The notes below the pieces were generated by a model, which saw only the letters and a program-made list of their open reading frames with translations, searched no databases and was not told the origin of the DNA. A DNA stretch of 64,000 nucleotides from Simmondsia chinensis (taxonomy: Eukaryota > Streptophyta > Magnoliopsida > Caryophyllales > Simmondsiaceae): the NCBI GenBank assembly GCA_018398585.1, contig JAGTTD010000025.1, forward strand, positions 14,513,578-14,577,577, given 5' to 3'. The stretch's first letter is position 1; each line of letters starts with the position of its first letter. Shown in pieces: positions 11,213-23,430 of the stretch. Both the position numbers and the translations under genes were made by a program.

Positions 11213-12650
11213 AAATTTCTAACTCGCACGCCAAAAGCGCATTTTAATGGATTCATCTTAAGGTTGTGAACCCTCATCCTATGGAACACACCCCTTAAGT
11301 CTTCCAAGTGTTTAACTTGGGATTTTGATTTGACCACGATGTCATCTATATAGACCTCCATGGTTTTGCCAATGAGGTCATAGAAAATCATGTTCATGGC
11401 TCTTTGGTAGGCGGCGCCAGCATTCTTCAAACCAAAGGGCATGGCCACTCAATCGAATGTCCCTATTGAACAAGGACATCTGAATGTTGTCTTGTGGATA
11501 ATAGCCATCCGTGAAGTACAAAACTTCATGCCCCAAGGTAGAGTCAATGCGCACATCAGCGATAGGCATTGGGTATTCATCCTTTAGGGTGGCTGCATTC
11601 AGATCTCTGAAATCAATACAAACCCTAATTTTTCCATTCTTTTTAATGACAAGGACAACATTAGGCAACCAGTTAACATACCCTGCAGTTCTGAAGAATT
11701 GGACCTTCAGGAGTCTTTCAATCTCTTCATTGACAAAATCTATGACTTCTAAGGACATCCTTCTTTGGCCCTAGATGATGGGCTTCGAGCTTGCCTTGGT
11801 AGGAAGCCTATGCTCAACCACTCTTTTGTCTGTGCTAGGCATCTCATGATGGTCCTTGAATTCCATAAGCAAAGCCAGATACTGCTCTTTCAACTCTTCA
11901 AAAAGGAGAGTGCTCACGTAGGTAGGCCTGGGTCTTTTATCGAGCCCAAATTAACCTCGAAGAGGGGGTCTTAGACTTTAGCCCAGAGATCCTCCATTTT
12001 TGCTGCTGGTGCTCTAAGGTCAGAGAGCTATAATTCATTTTCTTATGCTGCATGGACTTGAAACACATGAAATGATTGCTCAGTCCATGGCTGATCCTTA
12101 GTGTGCCAGGCCACGAGTAATGCATGTTGAGGAAACGGTCTCTCAGGTCCGTTATTAGGAGACCTTGGCGCCTCTGCATTGGGATTCTGGAGTGCCTTGG
12201 GAGTCCTCTTCGGCAAGAACGGCCCTCATGTATCCCCAAAAGTCAGAATCTTCAAACTCAACATCCACTTGATTAAACTCAGCTTCGATTAGTGGGCTAT
12301 CAAGCATAGCTACCGTGTCTTGTCGTTGGGCAGATTGTGGAGTGGTCCTCTTGACATCTAGGGGTCCCACACTATCTTCATAGAATTTTGCCTCAACATA
12401 GTTGAGCAAGCCGTGAATGGCTTGTTATCTGCCAAAATAACCTCATATTTGTCATGGTTCTAGAAGATTAGCAGCTAATGAAGTGAGGATAGAATACAGT
12501 AATTGGCATGCAGCCAATCCTTACCAAGTATTATGGCTTGAGGTAGTTTCAATAACAAAGAAAGTTGCCAACTTCAATATCAATGTCTTGAGTTGTCAGC
12601 TTGAGGTAGTTCTTAAGTTTAGATTTCTTGAATTATGGGCCCAGTTTCAA
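11213..12650 (-). pseudogene. TAT-like Ty3/Gypsy protease C-terminus and reverse transcriptase fragment
   Basis: In minus orientation the order is: a protease-end block (ILGKDWLHANYCILSSLH, about 12530; then HDKYEVILADNKPFTA), a linker, and RT. The RT contains VIKKNGKIRVCIDFRDLNAATLKDEYPMP (about 11650-11580), a frameshift, then MAMPFGLKNAGAAYQRAMN, the catalytic YIDDIVVKS and LKMNPLKCAFGV ending at NFLGF. The MNPLKCAFGV...FLGF signature is characteristic of TAT/Ogre-type Gypsy RT. It is cut exactly where PMD copy A begins (~11211); RNase H and integrase are absent. It lies directly downstream, in the same orientation, of the PMD tail at 12700-13446, suggesting one composite element. Confidence 0.75.
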
Positions 12651-12699
12651 TATAAATGTCTTGAGAGTCAATCCCATGATCCTTAAGTTAGAAAAATAA

Positions 12700-13446
12700 A
12701 AGAAAAAGGAACTGCCAAACTAAAAGGCGTATTTTACAAAGACGTCCATTTCATTAATATTGTTGAGGAGTACAAGGCTTACATACAAAATAATACAAGC
12801 AAGTAACTTGTATAGCCAAAACATCTTTACGAGTCCTAATTCTCACTAAGGATTCCTCTATGGTAGCCAGCTGGCTAGTTGCTATGTTCAACTCCTGATC
12901 CAAGGATAGTTATTCTTCTTGAAGAGCTTGATTGTTCCTTTGGGCCTCTTTAGTAGCTTCCTCCATTGAGCCTTGAGAGGTATGCAGTTGTTTAAGAAAA
13001 GCAATTCTCCATGAGATAACTCAATCTTCCCTCCAAGCAATGAATCTCATCTTCCAATCCTGAACTTCTTAGCTTTGGACCTTTTGGCTTGCTCGGAGTT
13101 CTTCAAGCAAAAGCTGCAAGCCACCTAGACTAGCAGAAAGTCCCAGGTCCCCAATGGATTCTTAACAATGCTGTTTTTTTTGGAGAAGTAATCAAACCTC
13201 ATGATTCCCTCTCACAAACACGTCCTCGAGAACCCCGAGTTCTCTGGAAACAGTTGAAGCCATCTTAAGATTTTCCTTCAAGGCCCTCGCCAGAGAAATG
13301 GCTTCTTGGAAAGCGGCCCTTTCAGCTAAGGTTGGAATAGCTAAGTGTGCAATCTCTCTTAGTCTTTGGAGCCTTGGGGATACTTAGTCTTATTGCTGAA
13401 AGGCCAGTCTTCCACTTGCTCCCAGCTCCTCCAAAGCAGATAACTT
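12700..13446 (-). pseudogene. C-terminal part and 3' UTR of the minus-strand PMD gene
   Basis: Separated by element B from the rest of the gene at 24064-26653. The 233-bp block at 13212-13444 is also found at 23831-24063, which gives the register. Downstream the sense strand encodes a glutamine/glutamate-rich, coiled-coil-like stretch (pieces such as SLEEATKEAQRNNQAL and TSQLATIEESLVRIRTRKDVLA, about 12970-12830), then an AT-rich tail with AATGAAA before 12700. Stops are present. The gene end is an estimate; no poly-A track proves it. Confidence 0.5.
13212..13444 (-). repeat. 233-bp flank duplication, left copy
   Basis: Aligns without gaps to 23831-24063 with about 15 mismatches (about 6%). 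It lies immediately outside the left end of element B, separated by two extra bases TT (13445-13446). Element B's own LTR ends differ from each other by about 7%, so duplication and insertion are of similar age. Confidence 0.85.
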
Positions 13447-14269
13447 TGATGTGTTTTTCTACGTCTATCAAAATTTAATATAGAACCCTATCCATTAAAC
13501 CCACCTAAATTGAAGTGTAGGGCGAGAGGGTGTCGAACCAGAGGGACTAAGAGTGCGTGAATTTAAATCTATGACCTGAATTGATTTAAGGAAAAGTGAA
13601 ATCTTTGTGTTAATTAATCTAGAAAATGACAATCAAACTAAAATAATCTACTACTAATCGGGAACGTGTATTAAATTGGAGCCTAGGGTTTCGAATGCAT
13701 CATTAGCCAATTATTTTTGCGTTAACTCTTAAATTGGGATTATTGATTGTCACACGGGTAGTGGTTTAGGCTACAAGCTTTAACCTACTAAGATAATATT
13801 GTTAGTATTGCGTATTGACCCTATCTAACTAAAGCATAAGGAAAATAGGCTCTACCTAACGTATTGACCCTATCTAACTAAAGCATAGGGAAGATAGGCT
13901 TTAACTAACAATTCGGTTAATACTATTGCTTGATTAATTAATCCTAAGGCTACAAGCAAAAATAATTAATTTATAAATATCAATATCGACAATTAAAGGT
14001 TACAAACTCAATAATCATATCAATTGAATAAACAATAAAAATATAATACTTCAAAGTATTTATCTTAACCAAGCAATTCATATAAACAATCAAATTAACC
14101 CAAATTAAAAATAAACAAAAGTAAAGGCTAAGATTTCATCTAACCCTATAGAGTAAGTTAGCTCTCCATCAAAGATGATCCGATGAAGAAGAAGTTGAAC
14201 AAACTCATGTTGATCTCCACGCTAATTTCGCTCTCGTTCCAATTTAACAAAAAAAAGAAAAACAAAATT

Positions 14270-14306
<37 letters not shown>

Positions 14307-15042
14307 CAAGGGCCATTATTGAATTAGAACTCCAGAACAAAAATCAGAAAAACTCCAAAATCCCCTTTTAAAGTGGCGACCTGCTGAGTCGTCAATCCCT
14401 AACATCGTTGGGCCTGAGTGGGAGCGGGTTTGGGTCGGAGCTGGTGCGAGCTTGAGGTGGAGACGGTGTTAGGTCTCGGTGACGGCCTGTGCTGCTGTTG
14501 GGGTGGACTGGTGTGGGTTTGGTGATCTGGTCGTGGCTGGTGTTGGTGGTGTCGTGGGCTGGAGGTCGAATCGGGCCAGAGCTAGGTCGGAGGTGAAGCT
14601 GCAGTGCTGGGCCAGGTTTCAGTGAAGTTAGGCTGTACAGGGGATCGAAGATGACGGTGTGGGTTGCATTTGGGCCGAGGTGTGATGGGCTTGCTAGTGG
14701 TTTACGGGCCTGAAGGTGATTGACGGGCTATTCGTGGGACTGTGTTTGGGCCGAGGTGTGAACTGGGGCTATTGGGCTACTTTGCTATTGGGCTTGGGTT
14801 ACTGTAGCGGTGCGGGTCGGGTCGGAGCGGGCCGAGCTTATACGTTGTCCCAAATTTCGATTGATTTGATTTAATTGTTTGAGCTTCGAATTTATCTTAT
14901 TTGCATCCAAATTTGACAATTTTCGTAACTTTAATTTCAAGCCTGTTAAACATAAAAATTGCCAAAATGAGTGTAGAACTACAATTAAATAGGTGTAAAA
15001 TGATTAAAATAACAATTAAAAGATGCGTAAATCTAAGGCGCA
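13447..15042 (-). repeat. 3' LTR of element B
   Basis: 1,596 bp, read on plus from TGATGTGTTTTTCTACG to AAATCTAAGGCGCA, with TG/CA ends on both strands. It matches the LTRs of element C, solo LTR E and the scrambled 5' LTR. It contains the repeated CGTATTGACCCTATCTAACT module (about 13810 and 13859) and a GA microsatellite. Short open frames over the microsatellite are spurious. Confidence 0.85.
14272..14302. repeat. GA dinucleotide microsatellite inside the LTR
   Basis: An uninterrupted (GA)n run of about 31 bp. Related LTRs have only short GAGAGA stretches here, so it expanded in this copy. Confidence 0.9.
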
Positions 15043-15056
15043 ATCTCCCCCACACC
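15043..15056 (-). other. Polypurine tract of element B
   Basis: In element sense GGTGTGGGGGAGAT directly precedes the TGCGCC start of the 3' LTR. The equivalent site in element C is at 35485-35500. Confidence 0.65.
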
Positions 15057-16397
15057 TAACCTTTGCTAGTTCTCGAGCAAAGCATATGATTTAACATAAA
15101 AACTACAATGACCAACTACCCCAACTAACCCAACCTTCGCCAAGTTTTCCGAGATTAACACCTATATTACAATTCAAGACAAGATTAAATCATCTAGTGC
15201 ATTCTGCAATTCCATGAATTTAGATAATTAAACTTCAAAACTCGTCATAGAATTTCATTAACCTTGTATCAACTACTAGGAATTACTCAAGCAACGCACA
15301 AGTGAAAGTGAATAGGATTTCATGCCACAGAATCTCCTCAAATTCTCGCTTCCAACCATATATATAAAGGTTTTGTGCACCCGCATCATTGAATCACCTA
15401 AACACATGCCTATACATAGAGAAATTTTAAGTGGCATATGAGTGGCCACTTTACAACATTCTGACCTTAGTATAGCACAAAAGAACATCTTTGTCAGGAA
15501 TGTATACCCGTTTTCACTTTTTCTTTTTCTTTCGCCCTTTTCTTTTGGAGGAAACCCCTTTTTTTTCTTTTTTTTCTTTTCATTTTTTTTCTTTTGTTTC
15601 CTCTTTCTTTTCTGTCCATTTTCGGACTTTTTCTTCTTTTTTTTTATAACACGTACTTCATCAGTACAATTGACATTGACTAACCAGTACTTTACATAAA
15701 ATCAAGGGCAAGGATTAGGATAAGCCAATAGGACAGGTTTGCAAAACTCAAGATATATAAGGTTGTTTACTCAAATTTTTCAGATTTTCCGCAACACGAA
15801 AGTCCTGTGCTTAGTGAATATGTGAGCGGCATGAGTAGAACCCATTAATATCAACAATGATGAACAATACTCATTAACAAGTATGAAGTAAAATCATTTA
15901 ACTTCATGGAATTAAGAGAACGAAATAAATAACTAATCCCACTATCATCATAACATATGCGTCGATCAGGGAACACTTGGTTAAACGGTTATAATGTACG
16001 CTCAAAATGCACAAAAGATGCCAAAATTTTAAAAATTTGACCACAAAAAATGAGCACATGCAAATGAGCCTCACCCCCACACCTAAATCACGCATTGTCC
16101 TCAATGCAACAACATCAATCATTAAAGCACAAGAGATAGGTGAGATGGAGCAATACAACCTAACGAGGTGGCGTGGACATGTACATAGGAATCCTTCAAC
16201 CCGACACTAGAACCTGAAAAGAGAGAAAACAAACCTCGAAGCAACTAATTAGTTCAAAAACGAAATTAAAAGCAAGAAATAACAAACCTAGGTTGCCTCC
16301 TAGGAGAGCTAAATTTTACGCCTTCAGTCGGGTGCAGTGAATCAAGCAGAGATCAAGTATCAGTCATGGTGTCCATCAATGAGACAACTTTAATAAG
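15057..16397 (-). other. Non-coding tail between integrase and 3' LTR of element B
   Basis: Many Athila elements carry an extra ORF in this position; here no convincing one exists in sense orientation. The region is conserved in element C (35501-36780). It includes a ~130-bp tract at about 15515-15648 that is almost pure purine in element sense. A plus-strand frame at 16007-16210 is also recognisable in C (36426-36692), but it is antisense to the element and I do not call it a gene. Confidence 0.6.
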
Positions 16398-17537
16398 CTA
16401 TCCATCAGCAATGCCATCCAACTCAACTGCAGGTTTAAACCTTTGACCATTTACAGTGAACGCACGACCTTCTTTAGGGTGGTATATCTCAATAGCACCC
16501 GAGGGGTATACCTGCTTAACCACAAAAGGACCATTCCACCTAGACCTCAACTTACCAAGAAAAAGACGCAATTTAGAATTAAAAAGCCAAACCTTTTGAT
16601 CAGGAGCAAATGTTTTCCTCAAAATATGTTTATCATAAAAAGCCTTGGTTTTAGCTTTATAAATCTTTGCATTCTCATAAGCTTCATTCCTTAGTTCTTC
16701 CAACTCACGCAATTGAAGCTTTCAGTTAGCACCAGCTTGGTCTAAGTCAAAATTTAAGGCTCTAGTGGCCCAATAAGCACGGTGTTCTAGCTCAACTGGT
16801 AAATGACATGCTTTACCAGAGAGCAACCTATAGGGTGACATACCAGGTGGGGTCTTATAGGCGGTACGATATGCCCAAAGAGCATCATTCAACCTAAGCG
16901 ACCAATTTTTCCTATTAGGACGAACAGTTTTCTCAAGTATATACTTGATCTCACGGTTTGAAAGCTCAACTTGACCACTAGTTTGGGGATGATAGGGGGC
17001 GACAATCTTATGATGCATTGAGTACTTCCTAAGAAGTGCCTCAAATGACCAATGAATGAAATGACGACCACCATCACTAATGAGTGTTCTAGAGGTTCCA
17101 AAGCGGTTAAAAATGTGGTCCTTGACAAATTGCATGACCACTTTGTGGTCATTGGTCCTAGTAGGTATAGCCTCAACCCATTTAGACACATATCGACCCC
17201 TAAAAGCATGTAAACAAACCCAAAAGATGGGAAAATGGTCCCATAAAGTCAATACCCCAAACATCAAATATTTCCACAATTAAAATGGGGTTCAAAGGCA
17301 TCATTTCTCGACGCGTCATTGCGCCTGTGCGCTGACAACACTCACACGCAAGACAAAACTTGTGAGCATCCTTGAACAAAATAGGTCAATAAAAACCGCA
17401 CTATAGGACTTTTGCAGCAGTCCTATGACCTCCAAAGTGTCCATACATGCATATGAGTGACAAAAAGATAAAATGCTATGATACTCACACTCTGGAACAC
17501 ATCTACGAATTACTTGATCCGCACAATGTTTAAACAA
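16398..17537 (-). pseudogene. Integrase of element B
   Basis: The zinc-binding part comes first (17537-17316: HCADQVIRRCVPECEYHSIL then CHSYACMDTLE). The core follows at 17279-16722: [26 protein letters not shown] carrying the second catalytic Asp, then [16 protein letters not shown] with the Glu, and [20 protein letters not shown]. The C-terminal part is at 16712-16398 ([30 protein letters not shown], then [10 protein letters not shown]). The three pieces are in different frames, and the region around the first Asp is frame-disrupted. The order and sequence match Athila-type Gypsy integrases. The copy cannot be functional. Confidence 0.85.
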
Positions 17538-17683
17538 GTCAGGTCGTCCCAGTAAAAGTGCTTTACTTGAGAGTAAAACCTATCCTTTTCTTGCTTAGAC
17601 CAAGTAGATGGAATCGCACCTGTAGCGAGAAAGTTAACAATATTTGCAAACCAAGGGTCACGTGAATGGGAGACAACAAAAAG

Positions 17684-18142
17684 TTACTCATAGAGAAAAG
17701 AGTCATGCATTGAAATAGATGGATCATGATGCTCAAAGAAAATCCTAGAGAGATGGTCAGCTACTACATTCTCTGCTCCTTTCTTATCTCTAATCTCAAT
17801 GTCAAACTCTTGAAGTAGAAGAATCCACCTAACGATCCAAGGTTTCGTTTCTTTCTTAGAGAGCAAATATTTCAATGCAGCATGGTCAGAATAGATAATG
17901 ACTTTTGACCTTAAAAGATAAGAACGAAACTTGTCTAGAGCAAACACGACAGCTAGCAACTCCATCTCAGTAGTGGTGTTATGGCGTTGTGATTCATTAA
18001 GAGTTTTACTGGCATAGTAAATGACATAAGGCACTTTGTTTACTCTTTGACCTAGGACAACACCTATAGCAAAATCAGAAGCATCACACATAATTTCAAA
18101 AGGAAGAGAGTAACTGGGGGCTGATAATGGGGGCCGACACAA
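17684..18142 (-). pseudogene. RNase H domain of element B
   Basis: About 150 residues: [19 protein letters not shown] (first catalytic Asp), [31 protein letters not shown] (Glu), [13 protein letters not shown] (Asp) and the end [10 protein letters not shown]. All key acidic residues are present, as in Athila-type Ty3 RNase H. The stretch itself is open, but it is separated from RT by a frameshift near 18100. Confidence 0.85.
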
Positions 18143-18960
18143 GTAATGATCTAAGCTTTCGGAAAGCTTCTAAGCAAGACTCATCAAACTCAAATGATAT
18201 TTCCTTAACTAGCAAGCTAGTCAATGGCCTGGCTAACTTCCCAAAGTCCTTAATGAACTTCCTATAGAGAACTGCATGACCTAGAAAGGATCTAACTTGC
18301 TTCACGTTTGAGGGAGGGGGTAAGTTTGCAATCAGATCGACCTTAGCCTTATCAAACTCAATAACCTTCTTGGACACTCTATGACCCAATATAATCCCCT
18401 CTTGAACCATTAAATGACTCTTTTCCAAACTCAAAACAAGATTGGTCTCTTCACATCTTTTTAGCACAAGCCTTAAATTATGCAAACATTCATCAAACGA
18501 ATGTCCAAAAACAAAGAAATCATCCATGAAAACCTCATGAAATCTGTCTACCAGGTCAAAGAAGATAGCCATCATGCATCCCTGGAATGTAGCGGGCGCA
18601 TTACATAAATCAAATGGCATCCTACGGTAGGCAAATGTGCTAAAGGGGCATGTAAAAGTCGCTTTTTTTTTCTTGATCCTCTGGGTAGACTGCTACCTGG
18701 TTATATTCTAAATATCCATTAAGAAAATAGTAAAAGCTCTGACCAGCTAGCCTCTCTAAAATTTGGTTAATGAATGGTAGAGGAAAGTGGTCCTTCCTAG
18801 TGGCAGAGTTAAGCTTCCTATAGTCAATACACACTCTCCAGCCCGTGGTCTCTCTAGGAGGCACTAACTCTTCATCGCTACTCCTAATCACTGTAACGCC
18901 TGACTTCTTTGGGACTATCTAAATAGGGCTAACCCACCTACTATCAGATGATACCCGCAT
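18096..18960 (-). pseudogene. Reverse transcriptase of element B
   Basis: The upstream part (18960-18640) has GWRVCIDYRKLNSATRKDHFPLPFINQILERLAGQ. After a frameshift the downstream part (18620-18096) has MPFDLCNAPATFQGCM, the catalytic FMDDFFVFG (Athila elements usually read YMDDFSVFG), CEETNLVL and LGHRVSKKVIEFDKAKVDLIANLPPPSNVKQVRSFLGHA. The second Asp of the catalytic pair is kept. Stops and frameshifts separate it from protease upstream. Confidence 0.85.
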
Positions 18961-19008
18961 CAAGCAACTTCACAATCTCTTTCTTTACCACTTCCTTCAT
19001 GTTAGGGT

Positions 19009-20093
19009 TCAACCTCCTTTGCATCTCTCTAGTGGGTCTAGCATTCTCATCAAGAAAAATCTATGCATACAAATGGAAGGGCCTATGCCCTTCAAATCAG
19101 CCACAGACCACCCAATGGCACTCTTATGATCGCTAAGCACTATCATCAATGCATCCTCCTGTTCTCTAGACAACTGAGAAGAGATAATCACAGGTAAAGT
19201 CTCATCGGATTCTAAGAAAGCATACTTAAGAGTGGATGGCAACGATTTAAGTTCAAGTTTGGGTGGTGAAACTATGGAAGGCAAGGCAGGGGAATCTGAA
19301 AGCGTAGGTAAAGCTTCTACTTTTGACAACCAATGACAAGTCTCTAAAGGGGCACACAACTCAAGCAAATCATTCATCTCTCTAAGGTCATTTTGAATCT
19401 CAAAATTATTAGAACAATCGTATACAAGTGCTCGCTCAAATCATCAATAATATCCACCCAAAAACACTCCGACTCATCCTCACTAGTAGGTGACAAAAAA
19501 GCCTTAAAAATATTCAACCTAATAGTCATATTGGCAAAGCTAACATCCATCACCCCAGATGTACAATTGATGGTAGCTTTGGTCGTCACTAAGAAAGGCC
19601 GACCCACAATGACAGGGACATGGTTTTTCGAATGACTAGAAGGTTCCATATCAAGCACGAGGAAATCAATAGGAAACAAGGCTTTGTCTACTCTCACTAG
19701 CACGTTAATCAGCTCACCACGGGGAATCCTAGTTGATCTATCTGCTAGTTGCAAGGTCACCGTGGTGGGTTGCAACTCTCCCAGGCCTAACTTTTCATTG
19801 AACGAGTAAGGAATAATGTTGACACTCGCTCCTAAGTCTAGTAAGGCTTTATCGATCGGGTAGTCTCCAAGTGAAGAAAAGATGGTGGGGACACCGGGGT
19901 ATTTCTACTTAACTGGAGTGTCACACTTCAGAATAGAGCTCACTTGCTCGCCTAAAAACATTTTTTTAGGCATATGTGCTCTAGATCGCTTCTTTTGGTT
20001 CGGTAAATCCTTAATGAACTTCGCATAGGCCGGGATCTGTTTAATCGCATCAAGAAGGGGAATGTTTATCTTTACTTGCCTAAATGTCTCCAA
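19009..20093 (-). pseudogene. Aspartic protease and linker of element B
   Basis: Sense order: KINIPLLDAIKQIPAYAKFIKDL (20093-20000), the protease active site LLDLGASVNIIPYS (about 19850; DLGA in place of DSGA is usual in Athila), LQLADRSTRIPRGEL, VIVGRPFLVTTKATINCTSGV, then an acidic linker SEDESECFWVD and the pre-RT segment LSREQEDALMIVLSDHKSAIGW. It is broken by an in-frame stop just before the active site and by frameshifts. The homologous stretch in element C is an uninterrupted frame. Confidence 0.8.
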
Positions 20094-21679
20094 AATGTCT
20101 TCCCATTTGGATGTGGTGCAATTAAAGCTTGGGTGAAGGGTACTCTAGGTTCATATGACGAGGGAAGATGAGAGGCTTTAGGAGTGGGAGAAGGGTGCGT
20201 GACCTCATTGGTCTCCTTTTCTTTCTCCTTGCTCTTCTCTTCTTCCTCACCACTCATGGGTACTTCACTTTCAACACTGACCCCATTGTCAACCTCCTTC
20301 CCATTTCTCAACACTGTAATGGATTTTGCTTGTTCTTGCTGGGAAGGATAGTTGTCTTGTCTTACACAGTTCCTAGGGTTCTCTATAGCCTGGCTAGGGA
20401 GTCTTCCCTCATCTCTCTTACTCAGAGTCTTAGCTAGTTGACCTGTTTGGGTTTCTAGCTTTGCAATCGATTGTGTATGAGAGTGGAGGAGTTGGGAATT
20501 AACTTCTAAACCTTTCAGCGCACTCAAAACTTTCTCTTCAAAATTTGAATTAGAGCTCAAATTAGGAGGTTGAGAGTAGTTAGAAGCATACCCTTGCGGT
20601 TGAAAACCGACAGGCCGGGGCATACCACATTGTTGAGGTCGTGGGTTCGGTTGTTGTGGCATAAACTTTCCTTCTCCTCCTTGCCTCCAGGAGAAGTTAG
20701 GATGGTTTCTCCAGCTCGGATTGTACGTGTTAGAGTGTGGGTCGTTTTGTGAGAATCCTTGGGTTGCATTGACTTGTTCCTCTGACCACTCCACATAAGG
20801 TGAAGCAGAGGGGCAGTCATGTGTAGAATGAGAGACACTAGAGCGTGAAGAGCAATCACTATGTACATTTGAAACATGAGACACATTAGGTATAGTAGAG
20901 GGGGGCAATGTCATCTTAAATAGGGAAGTTAACTGCTCTGCGGAAGAGGCAAGAGAGTCTACTTTCTTATCTAAGATGGAGGTGTGAGCAATCTCATTTA
21001 CTCCTCTATTTAACCTAGTAGCATTAAGACGTACATGTGCGGCAGATTGTTGTGAATTCTCATTCAAAAGTTCGAACAATTCCCACGCCTCATCCTCATT
21101 CTTTCTAAGGAACTGACCACCACACGAGGCATCAACAGTTTGTTGACCCTTCTCGTTTAACCCATAATAGAAATTTTGGACTAGTTGCCATTTAGGGATA
21201 GCATGATGTGGACAATCTCGTAAGAGTACTCTAAACCTAACCCAACTCTCGTGAAACTCCTCAGTAGGGAGTTGGGTGAAGGTGTTAATGGCTCTCCTAG
21301 CAGTGTTTGTCTTACTAATGGGATAGAATTTCTTAAGAAATTCTTATTGCATTTGAGTCCAAGTACTAATCGTCCCACTAGGTAAGGTACCTAACCAATA
21401 CTTATCCTTTTCCTTTAAAGAGAAAGGAAAGAGGCGAAGTAAGATGGGGTCATCACTAACGTTAGGAATCCTGAAGGTTGAGCAAACCTCCATGAAACTG
21501 TCCAAGAGTATGTACGGGTTCTCATTCCCTAAGCCGTGGAATGAAGGAAGCATTTTTATGGTATGTGGCTTAAGCTCGAACTAATGGGCTATGGGTGGCA
21601 ACCTAATGCAAGACGGTGAGGCATATGTAGTTGGAGTAAAATACTCCATGAGTGCACGTAGTTGTTGTTCGTCAGTCAT
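20072..21679 (-). pseudogene. gag of element B
   Basis: The presumed start is ATG at 21679 (MTDEQQLRALMEYFTPT), matching MADEQQ in element C. It continues with LFPFSLKEKDKYWLGTLPSGTISTWTQMQ, TNTARRAINTFTQLPTEEFHESW, CPHHAIPKWQLVQNFYYGL (retrotransposon gag domain) and a long S/P/Q-rich tail in a 335-residue open stretch (21079-20072). Around 21590 and 21350 there are stops. Near 20105 a 16-nt deletion relative to element C, between two CTTCCCA copies, shifts the frame out of the protease. Confidence 0.85.
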
Positions 21680-22137
21680 TACTAAATCAAAGTTAGCACT
21701 AGCCGATTTGCTCGGTGTTGGGCTCTAAGGTCTCTTAAAGTTCTTTCAATTTCAGGGTTGAATATGGTAAGGTCAAGAGACAAAGAGCGACGACCGTGCA
21801 TGAATAATTAACCACATGAAGCAAGTAAAGTAAAAATAAATAAGCAAAACAAATAAAACAGACAAAACAAATACTAAAAAAAAGACAAATAACAAGATAC
21901 CCTAAAGTCTACTTATGCACGAAAATCACAAGAAAAATAATGCTAATAAAAAGAAAATAAGTTTTTTTAAGAAAAGAGACAATAACAATTAAAGAGAATT
22001 AAAAATTAAAAATTCTAAATTGAGAATCAAATTAATATTTCAAATCCTGGTTTGAAAAATAAAATAAATTAATTTAAAATTAAAGAAGAAATCGAAAGTT
22101 AAAAATCAAAGAAAATCACAAAAATAAAACCACGAAC
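21680..22137 (-). other. 5' leader of element B
   Basis: A-rich untranslated leader, closely matching 39579-40030 in element C. In C it continues to the primer site; here it breaks off after CACGAAC at 22137, where the inverted LTR segment begins. Confidence 0.7.
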
Positions 22138-23430
22138 AGCCCGTCGATCACTTTTGGGCCCGTCAACCTCCAGCATGCCCATCACACCTCAGCCCAAGCG
22201 CAACCCACACCGTCATCTTCGATCCCCTATATGGCCCAACTTCACCGACACCAAGCCCAGCACTGCAGCATCACCTCCGGCCCAACTTGGGCCCGATTCG
22301 ACCTCCAGCCCACGACACCACCAACACCAGCCATGACGTTAGGGATTGACGACTTAGGCTGTCACCGAGGCCCAGCACCATCTCCACCTCAAGCTCGCAC
22401 CAGCTCCAACCAAAGCTTGCTCCCACTCAGGCCCTCCGACGTTAGGGATTGACGACTCAGCAGGTCGCCACTTAAAAGGGGATTTTGGAGTTTTTCTTAT
22501 TTTTGTTCTGGAGTTCTGATTTTATTTTTCTCTCTTTTTCTCTCAACTCTCTCTCTCTCTGTTAGAATTTTATTTTTCCCTTTTTTTCGTCAAATTGTAA
22601 CGAGAGTGAAATTAGCGTGGAGATCAACATGAGTTTGTTCAACTTCTTCTTCACCGAATCATCCTTGATGGAGAGCTAACTTGCTCTCTAGGGTTAGATG
22701 AAATCTTAGCCTTTACTTTTGTTTACTTTTAATTCGGGTTAATTTGATTGTTTACATGAATTGCTTAGTTGAGATAAATACTTTGAAGTATTATATTTTT
22801 ATTGTTTATTCAATTGATATGATTATTGAGTTTGTAACCTTTAATTGTTGATATTGATATTTATAAATTAATTCTTTGTGCTTGTAGCCTTAGGATTAAT
22901 TAATCAAGCAATAGTATTAACCGAATTGTTAATTAAAGCCTATCTTCCCTATGCTTTAGTTAGATAGGGTCAATACGTAATAATAACAATACATTAGGTA
23001 GAGCCTATTTTCCTTATGCTTTAGTTAGATAGGGTCAATACGTAATACTAACAACATTATCTTAGTAGGTCGAAGCTTGTAGCCTAAACCACTACCTATG
23101 TGACAATCAATAATCCCAATTTAAGAGTTAATGCAAAAATAATTGGCTAATGATGGATTCGAAACTCTAGGCTCCAATTTAATACACGTTCCCGATTAGT
23201 AGTAGATTACTTCAGTTTAATTGTCGTTTTCTAGATTAATTAACACAAAGATATCATTTTTTCTTAAATTAATTTAGGTCATAGATTAAATTCACGCACT
23301 CTTAGTCCATGTGGTTCGACACCATTTCGCCCTACACTTCAATTTAGGTGTATTTAATAGATAGGATTTTATATTAAATTTTGATAGACATAGAAAAACA
23401 CATCAAGATTTCGGCACCGTTGCCGGGGAT
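22138..23430 (+). repeat. Inverted LTR segment plus outward-facing primer site in element B
   Basis: This stretch is the reverse complement of most of the family LTR. It reads through the repeated GGGTCAATACGT module and ends AAAAACACATCA at 23405. It is followed by AGATTTCGGCACCGTTGCCGGGG, the primer site normally lying between LTR and leader. The whole block has therefore been flipped relative to gag-pol. About 85 bp at its left end (AGCCCGTCGATC..) reappear in direct orientation at about 23431-23515. Confidence 0.8.

Noticed and set aside
14183..14371. Open frames with RERERERE or LSLSLSLS across the GA microsatellite (similar ones at 34727-34942 and 40813-41064)
   Set aside because: They are products of dinucleotide or purine-rich repeats inside LTRs.
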